Shown: positions 42,925-52,943, numbered from the stretch's first letter. The stretch: DNA of 64,000 bases from CAVPCZ01 sp963779225 (GCA_963779225.1 CAVZWW010000003.1:3224001-3288000), one strand, 5' to 3'. The notes: generated by a model not told the origin, from the sequence alone. Translations and numbers: made by a program.

Positions 42925-43962
42925 ATGAGCGGAAGACGTCAAGTCTATATCGGCACAGATAGCGGGGCAACTTCATCCAAGACCGGTGGTGTGTGGGCAG
43001 ACGGCACCACCATATCGACCAAGCTGGCACAACAACCGACGAACGCGGAAGCCGGTAGGATGGCCGTTATCCGCGGGTGGATTGAGGGAGTCAATGAATA
43101 TTTGATTCGAAATGGACTGACGTGGGATCAGGTGCAGGGTGTAGGTCTGGCCATGCCCGGACCGTACAAGCGGTACGGCGTGATGGGCCGCTCGCCCAAC
43201 CTCCCGGCGGATTTTGAAGGTTGGGATTTTTACGAGGCGTATCGCAGCGCGCTTTCCGAACGCGCCGGACGTGTTGTTCCCCTCGTGGTCGGTAACGATG
43301 GAAACTACGGGGGTGTGGCCGAAGCTCAACACGCGCGCGGAAACAGCAAGAGCACGGTCGTGATGCTCGCTCCGGGTTCCGGATTGGGGTGCGCGTATAT
43401 TGACTCGCACGGCCTCCCGCTTGATGGCGATACACTCAACGGTATGGAAGCCGGTCACATGCCTGCGCCGCTTCATCTTCTGGACACCAAGGCGTATCCG
43501 TGCGGCTGCGGCCGCACATGGGGCTGCGTCGAAGTCTACACGACCATCTCCGGCCTGCCGTATCTGCTGACGGAAAGACTGGCCAGATATCCCGATCATG
43601 AACTTGCAAAGTCGTCGCTGAGCGCCAAGGAGAAAGCGTTGAGCCTGCGAGGGCTGGCGCAAAAGGGGGATCCGCTCGCGGTCGAGATCTTCGATTTCCA
43701 GGCCAGGGTGATGGGCTTGCATGCCGCCAGTCTCACGATGGCCCTCGATGCGGAAGTCGTTGTCATCGGCGGCGGACTGATGGATCCCGAGTCCACCACC
43801 GAAGAGTTCCGTTCACGTTATCTGCGGATACTCCGTGAAAACATGGAGCTCATGCTCTGGCCGGCTCAGCGCGGCCGCATCAATGTGGTCCCTGCCGCAC
43901 TCGGCGAACTCTCACAGGCCATCGGCGCCGCCCTCGTAGCACTCTACCAGAGCCGGACGTAA
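42925..43962 (+). CDS. ROK-family sugar kinase
   Basis: 345 residues from the ATG at 42925. ROK features: phosphate-1 loop VYIGTDSGATSSKTGGVWADG, GVGLAMPGPYKRYG, VVGNDGNYGGVAEAQHARG (catalytic Asp), VVMLAPGSGLGCAYID, GHMPAPLHL and the zinc cluster CGCGRTWGCVE, with Cys-x-Cys-Gly-x(3)-Cys. VVVIGGGLMD and the C-terminal ALGELSQAIGAALVA follow. It would phosphorylate a hexose. It is last in the 37-44 kb cluster; whether a sugar leaves the demethylation reaction and enters here is speculation. No transport gene accompanies it. Confidence 0.9.
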   Translation: MSGRRQVYIGTDSGATSSKTGGVWADGTTISTKLAQQPTNAEAGRMAVIRGWIEGVNEYLIRNGLTWDQVQGVGLAMPGPYKRYGVMGRSPNLPADFEGWDFYEAYRSALSERAGRVVPLVVGNDGNYGGVAEAQHARGNSKSTVVMLAPGSGLGCAYIDSHGLPLDGDTLNGMEAGHMPAPLHLLDTKAYPCGCGRTWGCVEVYTTISGLPYLLTERLARYPDHELAKSSLSAKEKALSLRGLAQKGDPLAVEIFDFQARVMGLHAASLTMALDAEVVVIGGGLMDPESTTEEFRSRYLRILRENMELMLWPAQRGRINVVPAALGELSQAIGAALVALYQSRT

Positions 43963-44003
43963 GCGAGGATCACTGTTGACCGACAGGAGATTGGGGTCTA
44001 CGC

Positions 44004-44849
44004 GTGTTCTCTCTGAACAGACGAGAAAGTGTGTGTGATATGGATGCCCAGAAAATCAAGACAACCCTTATCGGCGTTTTGGGGGAGAAGCTCACGGCGC
44101 TCATTCAGGGTTTTCGATTCGTGTATATTATGCGAAAGTCGCCACTTCCGGATCCGGAAGTGGAATTGATTCCCCTATTCGCCAAGAAAGGTGGTATCGC
44201 AGTTGATGTAGGGGCAAGTGGAGCAAATTGGACAAATGCTCTCCACTCAACTGTCGGTGATACCGGTACTGTCCTCGCATTCGAAGCTGACCCCTTTTAT
44301 GCTCTGGCGACGATGCATACGATACGAATCTTGAGAATGAAAGGAGTCCGGCTTTTTCAATTTGGACTTTCCGACACGGAAGAAGAAGTGCCCCTCCGCA
44401 TACTGGACGATTCGAATCAGAGGGTCTCTGGAGAGGGGTACATTGACAAGGGCGCGAAGACAGACCTAAAGGGGGCGACAATGGTTCGGCTTAAGACACT
44501 CGACTCCTTGATCCCGGCATTTCCAGAGCTGCTGCAGACGGCTGTCTTGAAATGTGATGTTGAGGGGTATGAGCTGTACGTTTTTAGAGGAGCTCGGCAG
44601 GTTCTGGAAAAGGCGCGACCCGTTGTCATACTGGAAATCGGCAACTATGAGAAACAAGGGTATACGGCCAGAGATGTGTACGACTTCTTTCGAGAAAGAA
44701 ACTACTCCCCATTTTCCATGGTCTCTGGAGGCCGGCTTGCTCCTACTGATACTATGCTGCATCACGACAACGCTTTGGGCGTTAACCGTGTGCTCATTCC
44801 CGACGAGAAGGTTGAGGACGTCCGAAGCATCCTCGTCGGTATGACCTGA
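44004..44849 (+). CDS. FkbM-family SAM-dependent methyltransferase
   Basis: 281 residues from a GTG at 44004 (ATG 44040 is an alternative). Class I methyltransferase motifs: AVDVGASGANWTNALHS (motif I), TVLAFEADPFYAL (acidic ribose ligand), RLFQFGLSDTEEEVPL, then VRLKTLDSLIPAF and VLKCDVEGYELYVFRGARQVLEKARPVVILEI, the hallmark strand of FkbM proteins. It has a basic N-terminal helix. Members O-methylate sugars or polyketides. It follows the ROK kinase at 42 bp and may share its transcript; a methylated-glycan link with the nearby cluster is tempting but unproven. The gene ends before a strong shared terminator. Confidence 0.9.
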   Translation: MFSLNRRESVCDMDAQKIKTTLIGVLGEKLTALIQGFRFVYIMRKSPLPDPEVELIPLFAKKGGIAVDVGASGANWTNALHSTVGDTGTVLAFEADPFYALATMHTIRILRMKGVRLFQFGLSDTEEEVPLRILDDSNQRVSGEGYIDKGAKTDLKGATMVRLKTLDSLIPAFPELLQTAVLKCDVEGYELYVFRGARQVLEKARPVVILEIGNYEKQGYTARDVYDFFRERNYSPFSMVSGGRLAPTDTMLHHDNALGVNRVLIPDEKVEDVRSILVGMT

Positions 44850-44923
44850 CCCCCGATACTCGCTCCAAGAAGTTGTAGACAACAATGTTATCTGTCGGCC
44901 CGAGAAAGTCGCACACCGAAACG

Positions 44924-44959
44924 CCGTACCCCGGCATCGGAAGGCGAGCCGGGGTACGG
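44924..44959. terminator. bidirectional hairpin between convergent genes
   Basis: CCGTACCCCGGC and GCCGGGGTACGG form a perfect 12-bp stem around a 12-base loop, 75 bp after the FkbM gene and 23 bp before the stop of the minus-strand porin gene. Neither side has a long U-run. Confidence 0.55.
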
Positions 44960-44981
44960 AGAGGGTGATACTTCTCAACGT

Positions 44982-46247
44982 TCAGAATCCAAAGTCCACG
45001 ACAAATGCAACCAGGTGTTCATTGAACTTCGTCTGGTCTCCGGTGCTCCGGTAGGTGTACTCGGCATGGAGGGCAACATTGACCGCTGACCAGTCGCCAA
45101 GATAGTACCGGATCAGCGCTGTGTAAGCATTGATATTTCTTTCCGCATCGTATGAAGGCGGCCGTACCCAGTTGTAGAGAAGAGACACCACCAGCCGGTC
45201 GTTCATCAATCCCGTCCAGTTGAGTTCTGCAAACCCCCCAGTGTACTTATAGTTGCTCGCAGGATCTATGGTGTTGAGGGTCTTGTTGTCTTGCCCCAGC
45301 ATGAACAGTACGCCAAGATTGAGGCTTTCATAGTTGAAGCTTCCGTCAAGACCGATCCTGTAGAACAGCGCATTTTTATCGCCGTTCGTTTCGCCCGTTG
45401 GAGCAGGCACAGCCCCGATGAAATCGGTCGGCTGCCATCCGCAATAGCCGAACGCGCCCAGCCGCTGGCCGGTGGTCTGGCCGTCCCCCTTTCCGATGGT
45501 GTACACGGTATTCAGATAAAAATCCTTGGCGCTGTTGTTGTCCGGATTCGCACCGTTGCCATTCACTATACCGAGGGCGTACTTCACGCCATTCGTGAAG
45601 TGCCCGCTGGCTTCGATTCCCATCTGGTTGTCGTCGAAGACGAAGCTGTTGGACGGCGTCGTAAACGCGTATACCTCGTACGGCTGAAAGAGAAAATGCT
45701 TCCGTTTTGAACTGAACGGATGGTAGCCCGGTTCGAAGCGGCCAACGCGGACACTGAGCGCATCTTGAACAAGATTGCTGAAGATGATGTTTGCAGACTC
45801 CACGCCGCCCAGCTGAGAAGGATTGTTTCCCGACCCCGGCCCGAAGAAATCCGCCGCGGGTTCGTCAATTCGCGGCGTATAGATCAACAGGAACGACACG
45901 TTTTTGTGAAACACTCCTGCAGCCAGGAGATCGAGACCAAAGATATTGAAGCCGTTGCTTGTGCCGGTATCCGCTGAATAGATTGAAAGTCCGGCCGACG
46001 TACGCAACGCCAGAGGAGGCCCCTGATCAAACACCGTCTTTTCTCCTCCAACCTGGCCGGGAATCTGATAACCGTTGTCTCTGTATCGCTGTCCAAAGTC
46101 ATTCAAGCGGGTGAACCCGGAGTGACACATATTGCAGTTGAATCCGTATTTCCGGGCGAAGGCCGGAATAGCGTCTGCCTCAGACGGGAACAAGCTCCAC
46201 GTCAAGAGCCAGAGGAATGAGATCGAGAGGACTCTTTTCATGGTCAT
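44982..46247 (-). CDS. outer-membrane beta-barrel protein with an N-terminal c-type haem motif
   Basis: 421 residues. Signal peptide MTMKRVLSISFLWLLTWSLFPSEADA, then IPAFARKYGFNCNMCHSGFTRLNDFGQRYRDNG. CNMCH (Cys38-Cys41-His42) is a covalent haem-binding site. The rest alternates polar and hydrophobic residues in 14-18 predicted strands and ends in Phe (VVDFGF), as outer-membrane barrels do. A haem attached at the periplasmic mouth of a porin suggests electron passage through the outer membrane. It lies 6 bp downstream of a di-haem peroxidase gene and the two should be co-expressed. Porin cytochromes normally have several haems, so this one is minimal. Confidence 0.78.
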   Translation of the reverse strand: MTMKRVLSISFLWLLTWSLFPSEADAIPAFARKYGFNCNMCHSGFTRLNDFGQRYRDNGYQIPGQVGGEKTVFDQGPPLALRTSAGLSIYSADTGTSNGFNIFGLDLLAAGVFHKNVSFLLIYTPRIDEPAADFFGPGSGNNPSQLGGVESANIIFSNLVQDALSVRVGRFEPGYHPFSSKRKHFLFQPYEVYAFTTPSNSFVFDDNQMGIEASGHFTNGVKYALGIVNGNGANPDNNSAKDFYLNTVYTIGKGDGQTTGQRLGAFGYCGWQPTDFIGAVPAPTGETNGDKNALFYRIGLDGSFNYESLNLGVLFMLGQDNKTLNTIDPASNYKYTGGFAELNWTGLMNDRLVVSLLYNWVRPPSYDAERNINAYTALIRYYLGDWSAVNVALHAEYTYRSTGDQTKFNEHLVAFVVDFGF

Positions 46248-46253
46248 GGTCCC

Positions 46254-47327
46254 TTATTTCGGAAATTCTGATGGGAGAAGGGGCTTCACTGCCGTAACCT
46301 CGGGGTTCAAACTCACCATTGCGTGCTTCATGAATGCAATGAGAGCGGCTTTCTCAGAGGTAGAAAGTCTCAGAGGCACCAGCAGTGGATCAAGAAGCGG
46401 ATCGTCAGTGTCCCCGCCTCTGTTATAAAACTCGACCAGGCCCTCGAGACTCTTCTCCGACCCGTCGTGCAGATAGGGAGCACGCAACGCAGCGTCCCTT
46501 ACGGTCGGGGTTTTAAATGCTCCTCTGTCAGCCGGATTCTTTGTTATTTCGGATCGGCCCAGATCCGGCTTTGCCGGATTGTTTTCCTTCACACCGATAT
46601 TGTGGAAACGGCCGTCGGTGAAATTGGCGCCCCAGTGGCATGCCGTGCAATGCCCCTTCCCGTTGAAAATCTCCAAACCCATCTTCTCCTGATTCGTAAG
46701 CGCATCGTCTTCGCCACGGACATACCGGTCGAACGGAGAATCCGTTGTTACCACCGTCCGTTCGAACGCCGCGATCGCCTGCGCTACCTCATCCGTCGTG
46801 ATCGGCCCGGGGCCAAAGACGGTCTTGAATTCCTCAACATAACCGGGAATATCCCCGACAGTCCGGATCATGACATCGTGTGTGTTTCCCATTTCGATCG
46901 GGTTCTGGATCGGTCCCTTTGCCTGTTCCTCCAGACTCGGGGCCCTGCCGTCCCAGAACTGGAGAGGAAGGTATGCAGCATTCGATACCGGTGGAGCTCT
47001 GCGTCCCCCCAGTTGACCCTTGATGCCGCTGCTGGTTGGACCGGCGTCTGACCAGCCCTTCGCAGGGTCATGGCACGTCGCACAGCTGATAGTGTTATCC
47101 TTGGAGAGACGGGTGTCAAAGTACAACTGTTTGCCCAGCTGGATCTTTAGAGTCGTTTGAGGATTGCCGGGCGGGATTGGTGGGGGAGGCAGATTGCCGA
47201 GTTTTTCGGGCCCCAGAATATGTATGTTTATGTCCGTTGTGGCTTTTGCCGGGTCGTCGCCGCCCAGAGCCACACACGTTGAACATATGAAGAGAAGAAT
47301 ACCGGCACAGATCGTCATCCTGCACAT
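46254..47327 (-). CDS. di-haem cytochrome c peroxidase (CcpA/MauG family)
   Basis: 357 residues from the ATG at 47327 (AGGAGGAA eight bases upstream; an ATG two codons earlier is too close). A signal peptide (ICAGILLFICSTCVALG) is followed by two c-haem motifs: CATCH (82-86) and CTACHW (about residue 230). Between them, KGPIQNPIEMGN and VAQAIAAFERTVV are typical of the peroxidase family; the C-terminus has FKTPTVRDAALRAPYLHDG (APYxHDG is diagnostic). It should reduce hydrogen peroxide in the periplasm, fed by a c-type cytochrome. The neighbour downstream is the haem-porin. Confidence 0.93.
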   Translation of the reverse strand: MCRMTICAGILLFICSTCVALGGDDPAKATTDINIHILGPEKLGNLPPPPIPPGNPQTTLKIQLGKQLYFDTRLSKDNTISCATCHDPAKGWSDAGPTSSGIKGQLGGRRAPPVSNAAYLPLQFWDGRAPSLEEQAKGPIQNPIEMGNTHDVMIRTVGDIPGYVEEFKTVFGPGPITTDEVAQAIAAFERTVVTTDSPFDRYVRGEDDALTNQEKMGLEIFNGKGHCTACHWGANFTDGRFHNIGVKENNPAKPDLGRSEITKNPADRGAFKTPTVRDAALRAPYLHDGSEKSLEGLVEFYNRGGDTDDPLLDPLLVPLRLSTSEKAALIAFMKHAMVSLNPEVTAVKPLLPSEFPK

Positions 47328-48479
47328 ATGCATTTCCTCCTTACGATGCGGGGGTAGAAAAGAACGGTAGGACAGGATCACTGCTGTAGCAGTAATTCGG
47401 GAATGGCTTCTTTCGATGCGCAAGATCGAAAGCTTGTTCAATCATAAGGAGATCATTCAACATTGTCAATGGCTTGTTGACTGTAAGGAATTCAATGTAT
47501 TGAAGGTGGTTATCAATGCCAGGGTGCGTGTTTCATCGAATTGCCGGTGACGCCCCGCACGTGCTCTTACCTAATATTCGAGTATAGAAAAAGCATCTAC
47601 ATTACCTGCTATTATTTCCGTACAGCTATAATCACTCCAGCAAGAAAGAACCCGCATTTGTGCTCATTTGGGCCTGCGCATTACCAACTAATGGAAAGTG
47701 AAACATTTCTTCATCGCTTGTCCGCACCCTTTCAGCAACGATTACGGGAACAGTGAATCCATTTGAACGTGACGGAAGACGAGGTCGACTCATCATCAGT
47801 GGGGCCAGATTTCTGCTCTGGTAGGCACACAATCAACCCCGGTTCTGAATCGGGCTTTCTTGTTCCTCGATCCTTCCCTCTGCGGCAACCTTCGAGCGTG
47901 GCGGGAGGGCAATGATCGATCCAGACCGACCCGACTCGGTGTGTGTCCCAATGTTGAGTGAGTTTGGCGCCTTCGGATACTTGCCCCCATTGTGAGGTGA
48001 AACCTTGACGTCAGGCACATGCAAAAGGGCGAAGCTTTGACGTGAGGCACATCCTGCACAGTCAAAGAAATGAGACGATTGCCGGACAGGTGGTTTCGAT
48101 CGATTTCGGTTGCTAATCAATCTGGCGCAGGTTATCTTTGCAGTAGTGCTCGCATGGCGACTTCCTCAGCCATCGAGCCGCCGCTCTGGACCCCGCTGTA
48201 GAGCCCACCCCGACGACCCTTTGGCGAGAGACTCACGGACAACCATCCGATTGAAGTCAAGCGCCGTGTTTTTTGCTCCATCGACTTGATGGCTTCTCGT
48301 GCTTCAATCGTCAGGCAGAGCACCACAGAAACTTCGAAGTTCGTCGTTCCGACTTTCCATAGACTACTCCAATTCCTTCAGCGGAATGCCGATGACCGCT
48401 GCAGTGTTTACGGATATTCACCCCGTAGCCTACTGCAGCGTTGGCCGGGTGTTACTTTAGGCAAAGAAAGGGCTCCCTC
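47328..48479. other. long non-coding gap with tRNA remnant
   Basis: No supported gene. A minus-strand 64-codon frame at 48132-48326 has no ribosome-binding site I can defend. The tRNA-like segment at 47783 is the only recognised item. Confidence 0.4.
47783..47831 (+). pseudogene. degenerate tRNA 3'-half remnant (copy F6)
   Basis: gaggtcgactcatcatcagtggggccagatttctgctctggtaggcacac keeps the anticodon 3' stem (atcagtgg), a T-arm (CCAGA-tttctgc-TCTGG) and acceptor (ggcacac). It is the most diverged of the copies. Confidence 0.5.
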
Positions 48480-51400
48480 ATGAGACGGACCACCATTCTT
48501 ATTCTCTGTTGTTCCTTTCCCGGGGTCAACCTGATAGCCCAGGAGTCCTGGTTGTGGCAAGATCCTCTTTCCGGTGGAAATGCGCATCGGGGAGTGTCAT
48601 ATGCAGCGGCTGGCAACGTTACCGCTGGTGGTTCTGAGAGAATGACAGTTCGCACAACAGATCATGGCAAAAAGTGGGCGAGTCAAAAGCGTGGATCATT
48701 GGATCGAACGCATCAAGGTTCATTGACCGGCGTAGGAAAGGGTAGTGCTGTTGCAGGAATGGACACTACCTGGTTCAATAACGGACCCTCCGGCGGCTAT
48801 GTCCTGGATCTGGCAATAGCACCCTCCGACCCCAGTGTACTCTACGCTGTAGAGCCTCACCGGGGCCATAACGCACCAATAGCTGCCGGGACCATAATCA
48901 AATCCGTTGACGGAGGTCTGACGTGGGCGCAGACAGGTGTGCCTCCAGTTGACCCACTCATCGTAAGGATAGATCCCGGCAACAAAGAGAGAGTTTATGC
49001 CGGTACATACAGGAATGGAGTGTACAGAACCGACAACGGCGGAGAGAACTGGTTACAGACCGGTCTTCCGGATCAGAGGGTAAATGACCTGGTAGTTGAT
49101 CCTGACAATTCGCTGGTCATCTACGCCGGCACTGGTGACTATTTTTCGGGCTATGACGGTGAAATATGCGGTATTTTCAAAAGTGTAGACGGAGGAGCCA
49201 GCTGGAATCTCTCATATGATTTAGGAGATGCCCAGATATACTCTGTCAAAATGCATCCGGGGAATTCATCGGTCATATATGCAGGTTCATCCAAAGGATT
49301 TCACAGAAGTACTGATGCTGGCAATTCCTGGCAGAGCAAAGGAATCGGATCTTCCGCGAAGATCCTCAACCTGTCAATCACGCCAGTCGGCCGCAATCCC
49401 ACGTCAATCTATGCCATAGGATCCCCGTCCGTCTCGAGCCACCTTACATTATACAAAAGCACAAATTATGGCGATGCCTGGATAGGATTGGCAGATTCGA
49501 TTCAAAACCCTAACAAAGGATCTTTGTACCCGTTCCCCATGCTGGTTGAACCCTCTGCCCCTCAATGGCTCATTGTGGGTTCCCACTGGATTGCAGGCAA
49601 ATTCATCATGATGCGGGATGATGACGAGAAGAAGTATTACGGCATGAAACCCGGACTGCCGGATGATTTTCCTTCCGCGTTTGCATTTTCACCAGAAACG
49701 ATGGTGGCATTCGCAGACGGAGGAATATACAGATGGAACAATCCCGCAGACAAATGGGACCTTTTGGAGACCAAACGCCTGTATGTTACCGATTTGGCGA
49801 TCCATCCCAATGATCCGGCAACCGTCTTCGCAACAGTGAGTGGTAGTAATATGCGCCTTGCACGTTCCGAAGATAGCGGAATAACCTGGGATTACATTTC
49901 AGAATCTCCAGTCTCTCTCGGAGCTGTAGCAATCGACCCGCAAAACCCTAAGACCATTTATGTTGGTAACGATCTGGCTACTCAGTTTGGAGTATTCATT
50001 CACAAAAGTACGAACAATGGAGAGACATGGAACAGGAATACGGTATACTGGAATTATGGAAATTATGTTTCGCGAGGTGTGTCAGACATCTGGGTCCATC
50101 CTTCCAATTCAAATATTATCCTGGTGTCTGTAGCCAGTCATACAGGCGGTGGTGCATACCGGAGCACCGATCAGGGAAGCACCTGGGGACGTACGTTCGC
50201 TAGTTACTCCACCTGTTTGGCTAACGATCCCAATAATCCTGAAATCGTATATTTGGGACGATCACTGTACGGGTATATCTATAAGTCTGAAAACAGCGGT
50301 GCAGACTGGACGCTCATCAGTCCGGGTGGTACCTGGGTAAGAGAGGTCCGGCACGTTACAGTGGATTCATTCTCACACGTTTTCGTCGCAACAGATAGCG
50401 GCCTGGTAAAGTTTGACGGAGTGCAATGGAGCATGGTGAGAGAAGGATCGTGTAATGTATTAGCCATTACAGAAAGTCTAAATTCCACTGTCTATTATTT
50501 GGGCACAGATAATGGCACGCTCATTTCCAGTGACCTGGGAAGTACGTGGGAAGAGGATGCCGGGGGATTGGGAAGGATTGCCGTAACCGCATTTGTTGAG
50601 CAGGGAGGAAGTGTCCTCTATGCCGGCACAAAATATAACAGCGTCTGGTCACGAAAGAAGGCGCAGTCCATTTATGATTCATATTTGACTCATAACACCG
50701 GCGATTTCAAGATGTCCATATTTTACGATGGAAGTTTTGGACACCTGAGCTCATTGACAACCCTCGGGGAGGGCTGCCAATTTATGAATAATGCCGATGC
50801 GCTGTTCGCAAGTGGATTGATATTTGGGACACAATCCGCGGGTTATGTGAACGGTAACCAGGCGAGCTTTGACATTACGGCCGAGTTTAGAAATACTGAC
50901 CCTATACACGAAGTACCATCACCAGACACGGCAATGGATTATGCTTCGAAGACAACCTACAATGATAACGGGGCAATGAATCCTTATGGAGTATCTGTTA
51001 GTCAGACGGCCTTTTCTCATGCCGGTGATGCATTTGTCATCTTACAATTTGGGTTCACCTCTGCATCCTCCCTGAACAATTTCTACGTTGGCATTTTTGC
51101 CGACTGGGATGTCGGTGCGGGGCAGGGCTACGCCAAAAACCTTGGAGGATATGATCAATCGAGAAACCTTGCCTATCAATATGTTATCGACGGGTCCCCT
51201 GACTCCAATTACTATGGTATAGTTGCCCTTGACGGCCTGGCGGGTGCCAGGGTTTCCAGAGATACCTCTGGAGGGACAATTCGAGAGAAGGCGTTGCAGA
51301 ACATATCTCTCTTTGAAAATGAGACAATCTCCGGGATGGGTGATTACAGAACGTGGATTGGATCCGGACCTTTCACTCTCACACAAGGCAATCCGAACTT

Positions 51401-51782
51401 TGTCTATTTCGCATTTGTTGCCGGAACAGATCTCGAGAATCTGCAGGTTAATGCCGATGCGGCGGCACAAAAATATCAACATATAGTTACTGATGTCGGC
51501 GACAATAACGATGTGCCCGCACAATTCAGTTTACGTCAGAACTACCCCAATCCCTTCAACCCTTCGACAATTATCAGATTCGCATTGCCTGTGCAGGCGC
51601 ATGTATCTCTTACGGTATATAACTCGCTGGGTCAGCAGGTGGCGGCTTTGGTGGACGACTTCCGTGAGGCCGGGTATCATGAGGTGGTATTTGAAAAGGC
51701 AGGCCTGGCAAGTGGCCTCTATTTCTATCGGCTGCAAGCTGGTGGGTTTGCAGATGTGAAAAAGCTGTTGTTGCTTCGGTAA
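48480..51782 (+). CDS. large secreted BNR/sortilin-like propeller protein with type IX sorting domain (1100 aa)
   Basis: ATG at 48480 is followed by a signal peptide (MRRTTILILCCSFPGVNLIA). Residues 100-700 carry more than ten Asp-box repeats (SVDGGLTW, RTDNGGENW, STDAGNSW, KSTNYGDAW, SEDSGITW, STNNGETW, STDQGSTW, SENSGADW) as in sortilin or exosialidase-like propellers. Residues 730-1010 form another beta domain. The last 85 residues are a type IX sorting domain (NYPNPFNPSTIIRFALP ... SGLYFYRLQAGGFADVKKLLLLR). It is probably a cell-surface adhesin or glycan-binding protein. Its first 70 residues have an odd Ser/Gly/Thr composition before the propeller. Confidence 0.88.
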   Translation: MRRTTILILCCSFPGVNLIAQESWLWQDPLSGGNAHRGVSYAAAGNVTAGGSERMTVRTTDHGKKWASQKRGSLDRTHQGSLTGVGKGSAVAGMDTTWFNNGPSGGYVLDLAIAPSDPSVLYAVEPHRGHNAPIAAGTIIKSVDGGLTWAQTGVPPVDPLIVRIDPGNKERVYAGTYRNGVYRTDNGGENWLQTGLPDQRVNDLVVDPDNSLVIYAGTGDYFSGYDGEICGIFKSVDGGASWNLSYDLGDAQIYSVKMHPGNSSVIYAGSSKGFHRSTDAGNSWQSKGIGSSAKILNLSITPVGRNPTSIYAIGSPSVSSHLTLYKSTNYGDAWIGLADSIQNPNKGSLYPFPMLVEPSAPQWLIVGSHWIAGKFIMMRDDDEKKYYGMKPGLPDDFPSAFAFSPETMVAFADGGIYRWNNPADKWDLLETKRLYVTDLAIHPNDPATVFATVSGSNMRLARSEDSGITWDYISESPVSLGAVAIDPQNPKTIYVGNDLATQFGVFIHKSTNNGETWNRNTVYWNYGNYVSRGVSDIWVHPSNSNIILVSVASHTGGGAYRSTDQGSTWGRTFASYSTCLANDPNNPEIVYLGRSLYGYIYKSENSGADWTLISPGGTWVREVRHVTVDSFSHVFVATDSGLVKFDGVQWSMVREGSCNVLAITESLNSTVYYLGTDNGTLISSDLGSTWEEDAGGLGRIAVTAFVEQGGSVLYAGTKYNSVWSRKKAQSIYDSYLTHNTGDFKMSIFYDGSFGHLSSLTTLGEGCQFMNNADALFASGLIFGTQSAGYVNGNQASFDITAEFRNTDPIHEVPSPDTAMDYASKTTYNDNGAMNPYGVSVSQTAFSHAGDAFVILQFGFTSASSLNNFYVGIFADWDVGAGQGYAKNLGGYDQSRNLAYQYVIDGSPDSNYYGIVALDGLAGARVSRDTSGGTIREKALQNISLFENETISGMGDYRTWIGSGPFTLTQGNPNFVYFAFVAGTDLENLQVNADAAAQKYQHIVTDVGDNNDVPAQFSLRQNYPNPFNPSTIIRFALPVQAHVSLTVYNSLGQQVAALVDDFREAGYHEVVFEKAGLASGLYFYRLQAGGFADVKKLLLLR

Positions 51783-52014
51783 GCGCCACTGTTGCACCAC
51801 GGAAGAGGTTCGGAGTACACCTCGAACCCGCTTTGGGGTCACGCACGACACGGTTGCCTTTACCCGCTGACCATCGTACGCGACGGTACGATCTTCGTAT
51901 GTGCGGCCCCGATATCGGGATGTCGTGGTCTCTCCCGGTTACCTCATCAGCCATGCCTCGCCATGAGAGTAATACCTGACCCAACCTCAGCATCCGGTTT
52001 TCCACGAAGAGATC

Positions 52015-52452
52015 ATGCTACGGTCTCTTCGCAATCCGAAGGGTTTCCCTACAGCGGGCTTTTTGGAGCTTGCCGTTGCGGACACAGTGCTGGCGGAATT
52101 GCTGCTTGACCTGCGCATTTCTGTCGATGACAGGCAGAAACAGTTCGTTGATGTACGGAACGCGGCTCCAACCGGTAACCCGATCCTCGCGAGCGCCTGG
52201 ATTCCGCTGGCGATGTCGATTGTGGCACTGACACTCGTTATCGCTCACGCTGCAATATATGGTACTGTCCATGAAGTCGATGAAGATACCCCTTCCCATC
52301 TGTTTCGGATTCTCGTTGTTTTGCAGATACCGATAGTTGCGTATTTCGTCATCAGGTGGTTGCCAGGACATCCGAGAAAGTCGGTGCGGGCACTGGCATT
52401 GCAGGCGGGAGGGATGCCCGCTGCACTTGCCGCGGCACATTGGCTCACATAG
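52015..52452 (+). CDS. small multi-pass membrane protein of unknown function
   Basis: 145 residues in the longest frame, but the first 50 look non-coding. The credible core begins near WIPLAMSIVALTLVIAHAAIYG, has a second hydrophobic segment (LFRILVVLQIPIVAYFVIRWL) and ends ALALQAGGMPAALAAAHWLT. A VHEVDEDTPSHLFR loop joins the two helices. It looks like a conserved FCB-group membrane protein, but I cannot name the family. The true start is unclear (no ribosome-binding site near 52015). Confidence 0.5.
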   Translation: MLRSLRNPKGFPTAGFLELAVADTVLAELLLDLRISVDDRQKQFVDVRNAAPTGNPILASAWIPLAMSIVALTLVIAHAAIYGTVHEVDEDTPSHLFRILVVLQIPIVAYFVIRWLPGHPRKSVRALALQAGGMPAALAAAHWLT

Positions 52453-52633
52453 CCATCGGCTTGTCTCTTTCCTGCCGATGGTGCACACCCAGGGCGCATT
52501 CGCACCCCTGGCGAGATGCGCTTCGTCGATCGTTGACTCTGATTGTCTGGTATGACCGGGTCTCGATGGGAGCCGTTCAGCAAAACCGCTGAAAACTGGT
52601 GGGAACTCGCTTGTACTCCCGCCGGGATACGGC

Positions 52634-52662
52634 TTGACATTTCCCCCAAAAATCGTTAATCA
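52634..52662 (+). promoter_or_regulatory. candidate promoter of the 52944-57672 operon
   Basis: TTGACA (52634-52639), 17-bp spacer, TAATCA (52657-52662). The leader to the first ATG would be about 275 bases. Bases 52453-52943 otherwise show no gene. Confidence 0.4.
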
Positions 52663-52943
52663 TTCACTAACGTCACACTGTTCCTTCACACCACTTTCCT
52701 TGCGGGGCCGTCGTATGCAAACACGTCAGCCGCCCTCAGCAGTCAATGCACGCCCCGCTCACGCGCTTCACCGCCACCCCTTCGATTTCCCTTGCACCAC
52801 AAACGCCGTCCTCCCGGACACTCTGAACCATCTTTTCCGGCCAGTACGATCGGACCACATCGCTCTCCGGTTCATGCTCACCACTCATGATGAAATAGGA
52901 AGGGCCAGAACCGGAAGACCATCGACGATAGGAGGGCTCCCAG

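Noticed and set aside
48132..48326. Minus-strand 64-codon frame
   Set aside because: It has no defensible start signal or family; kept as non-coding.
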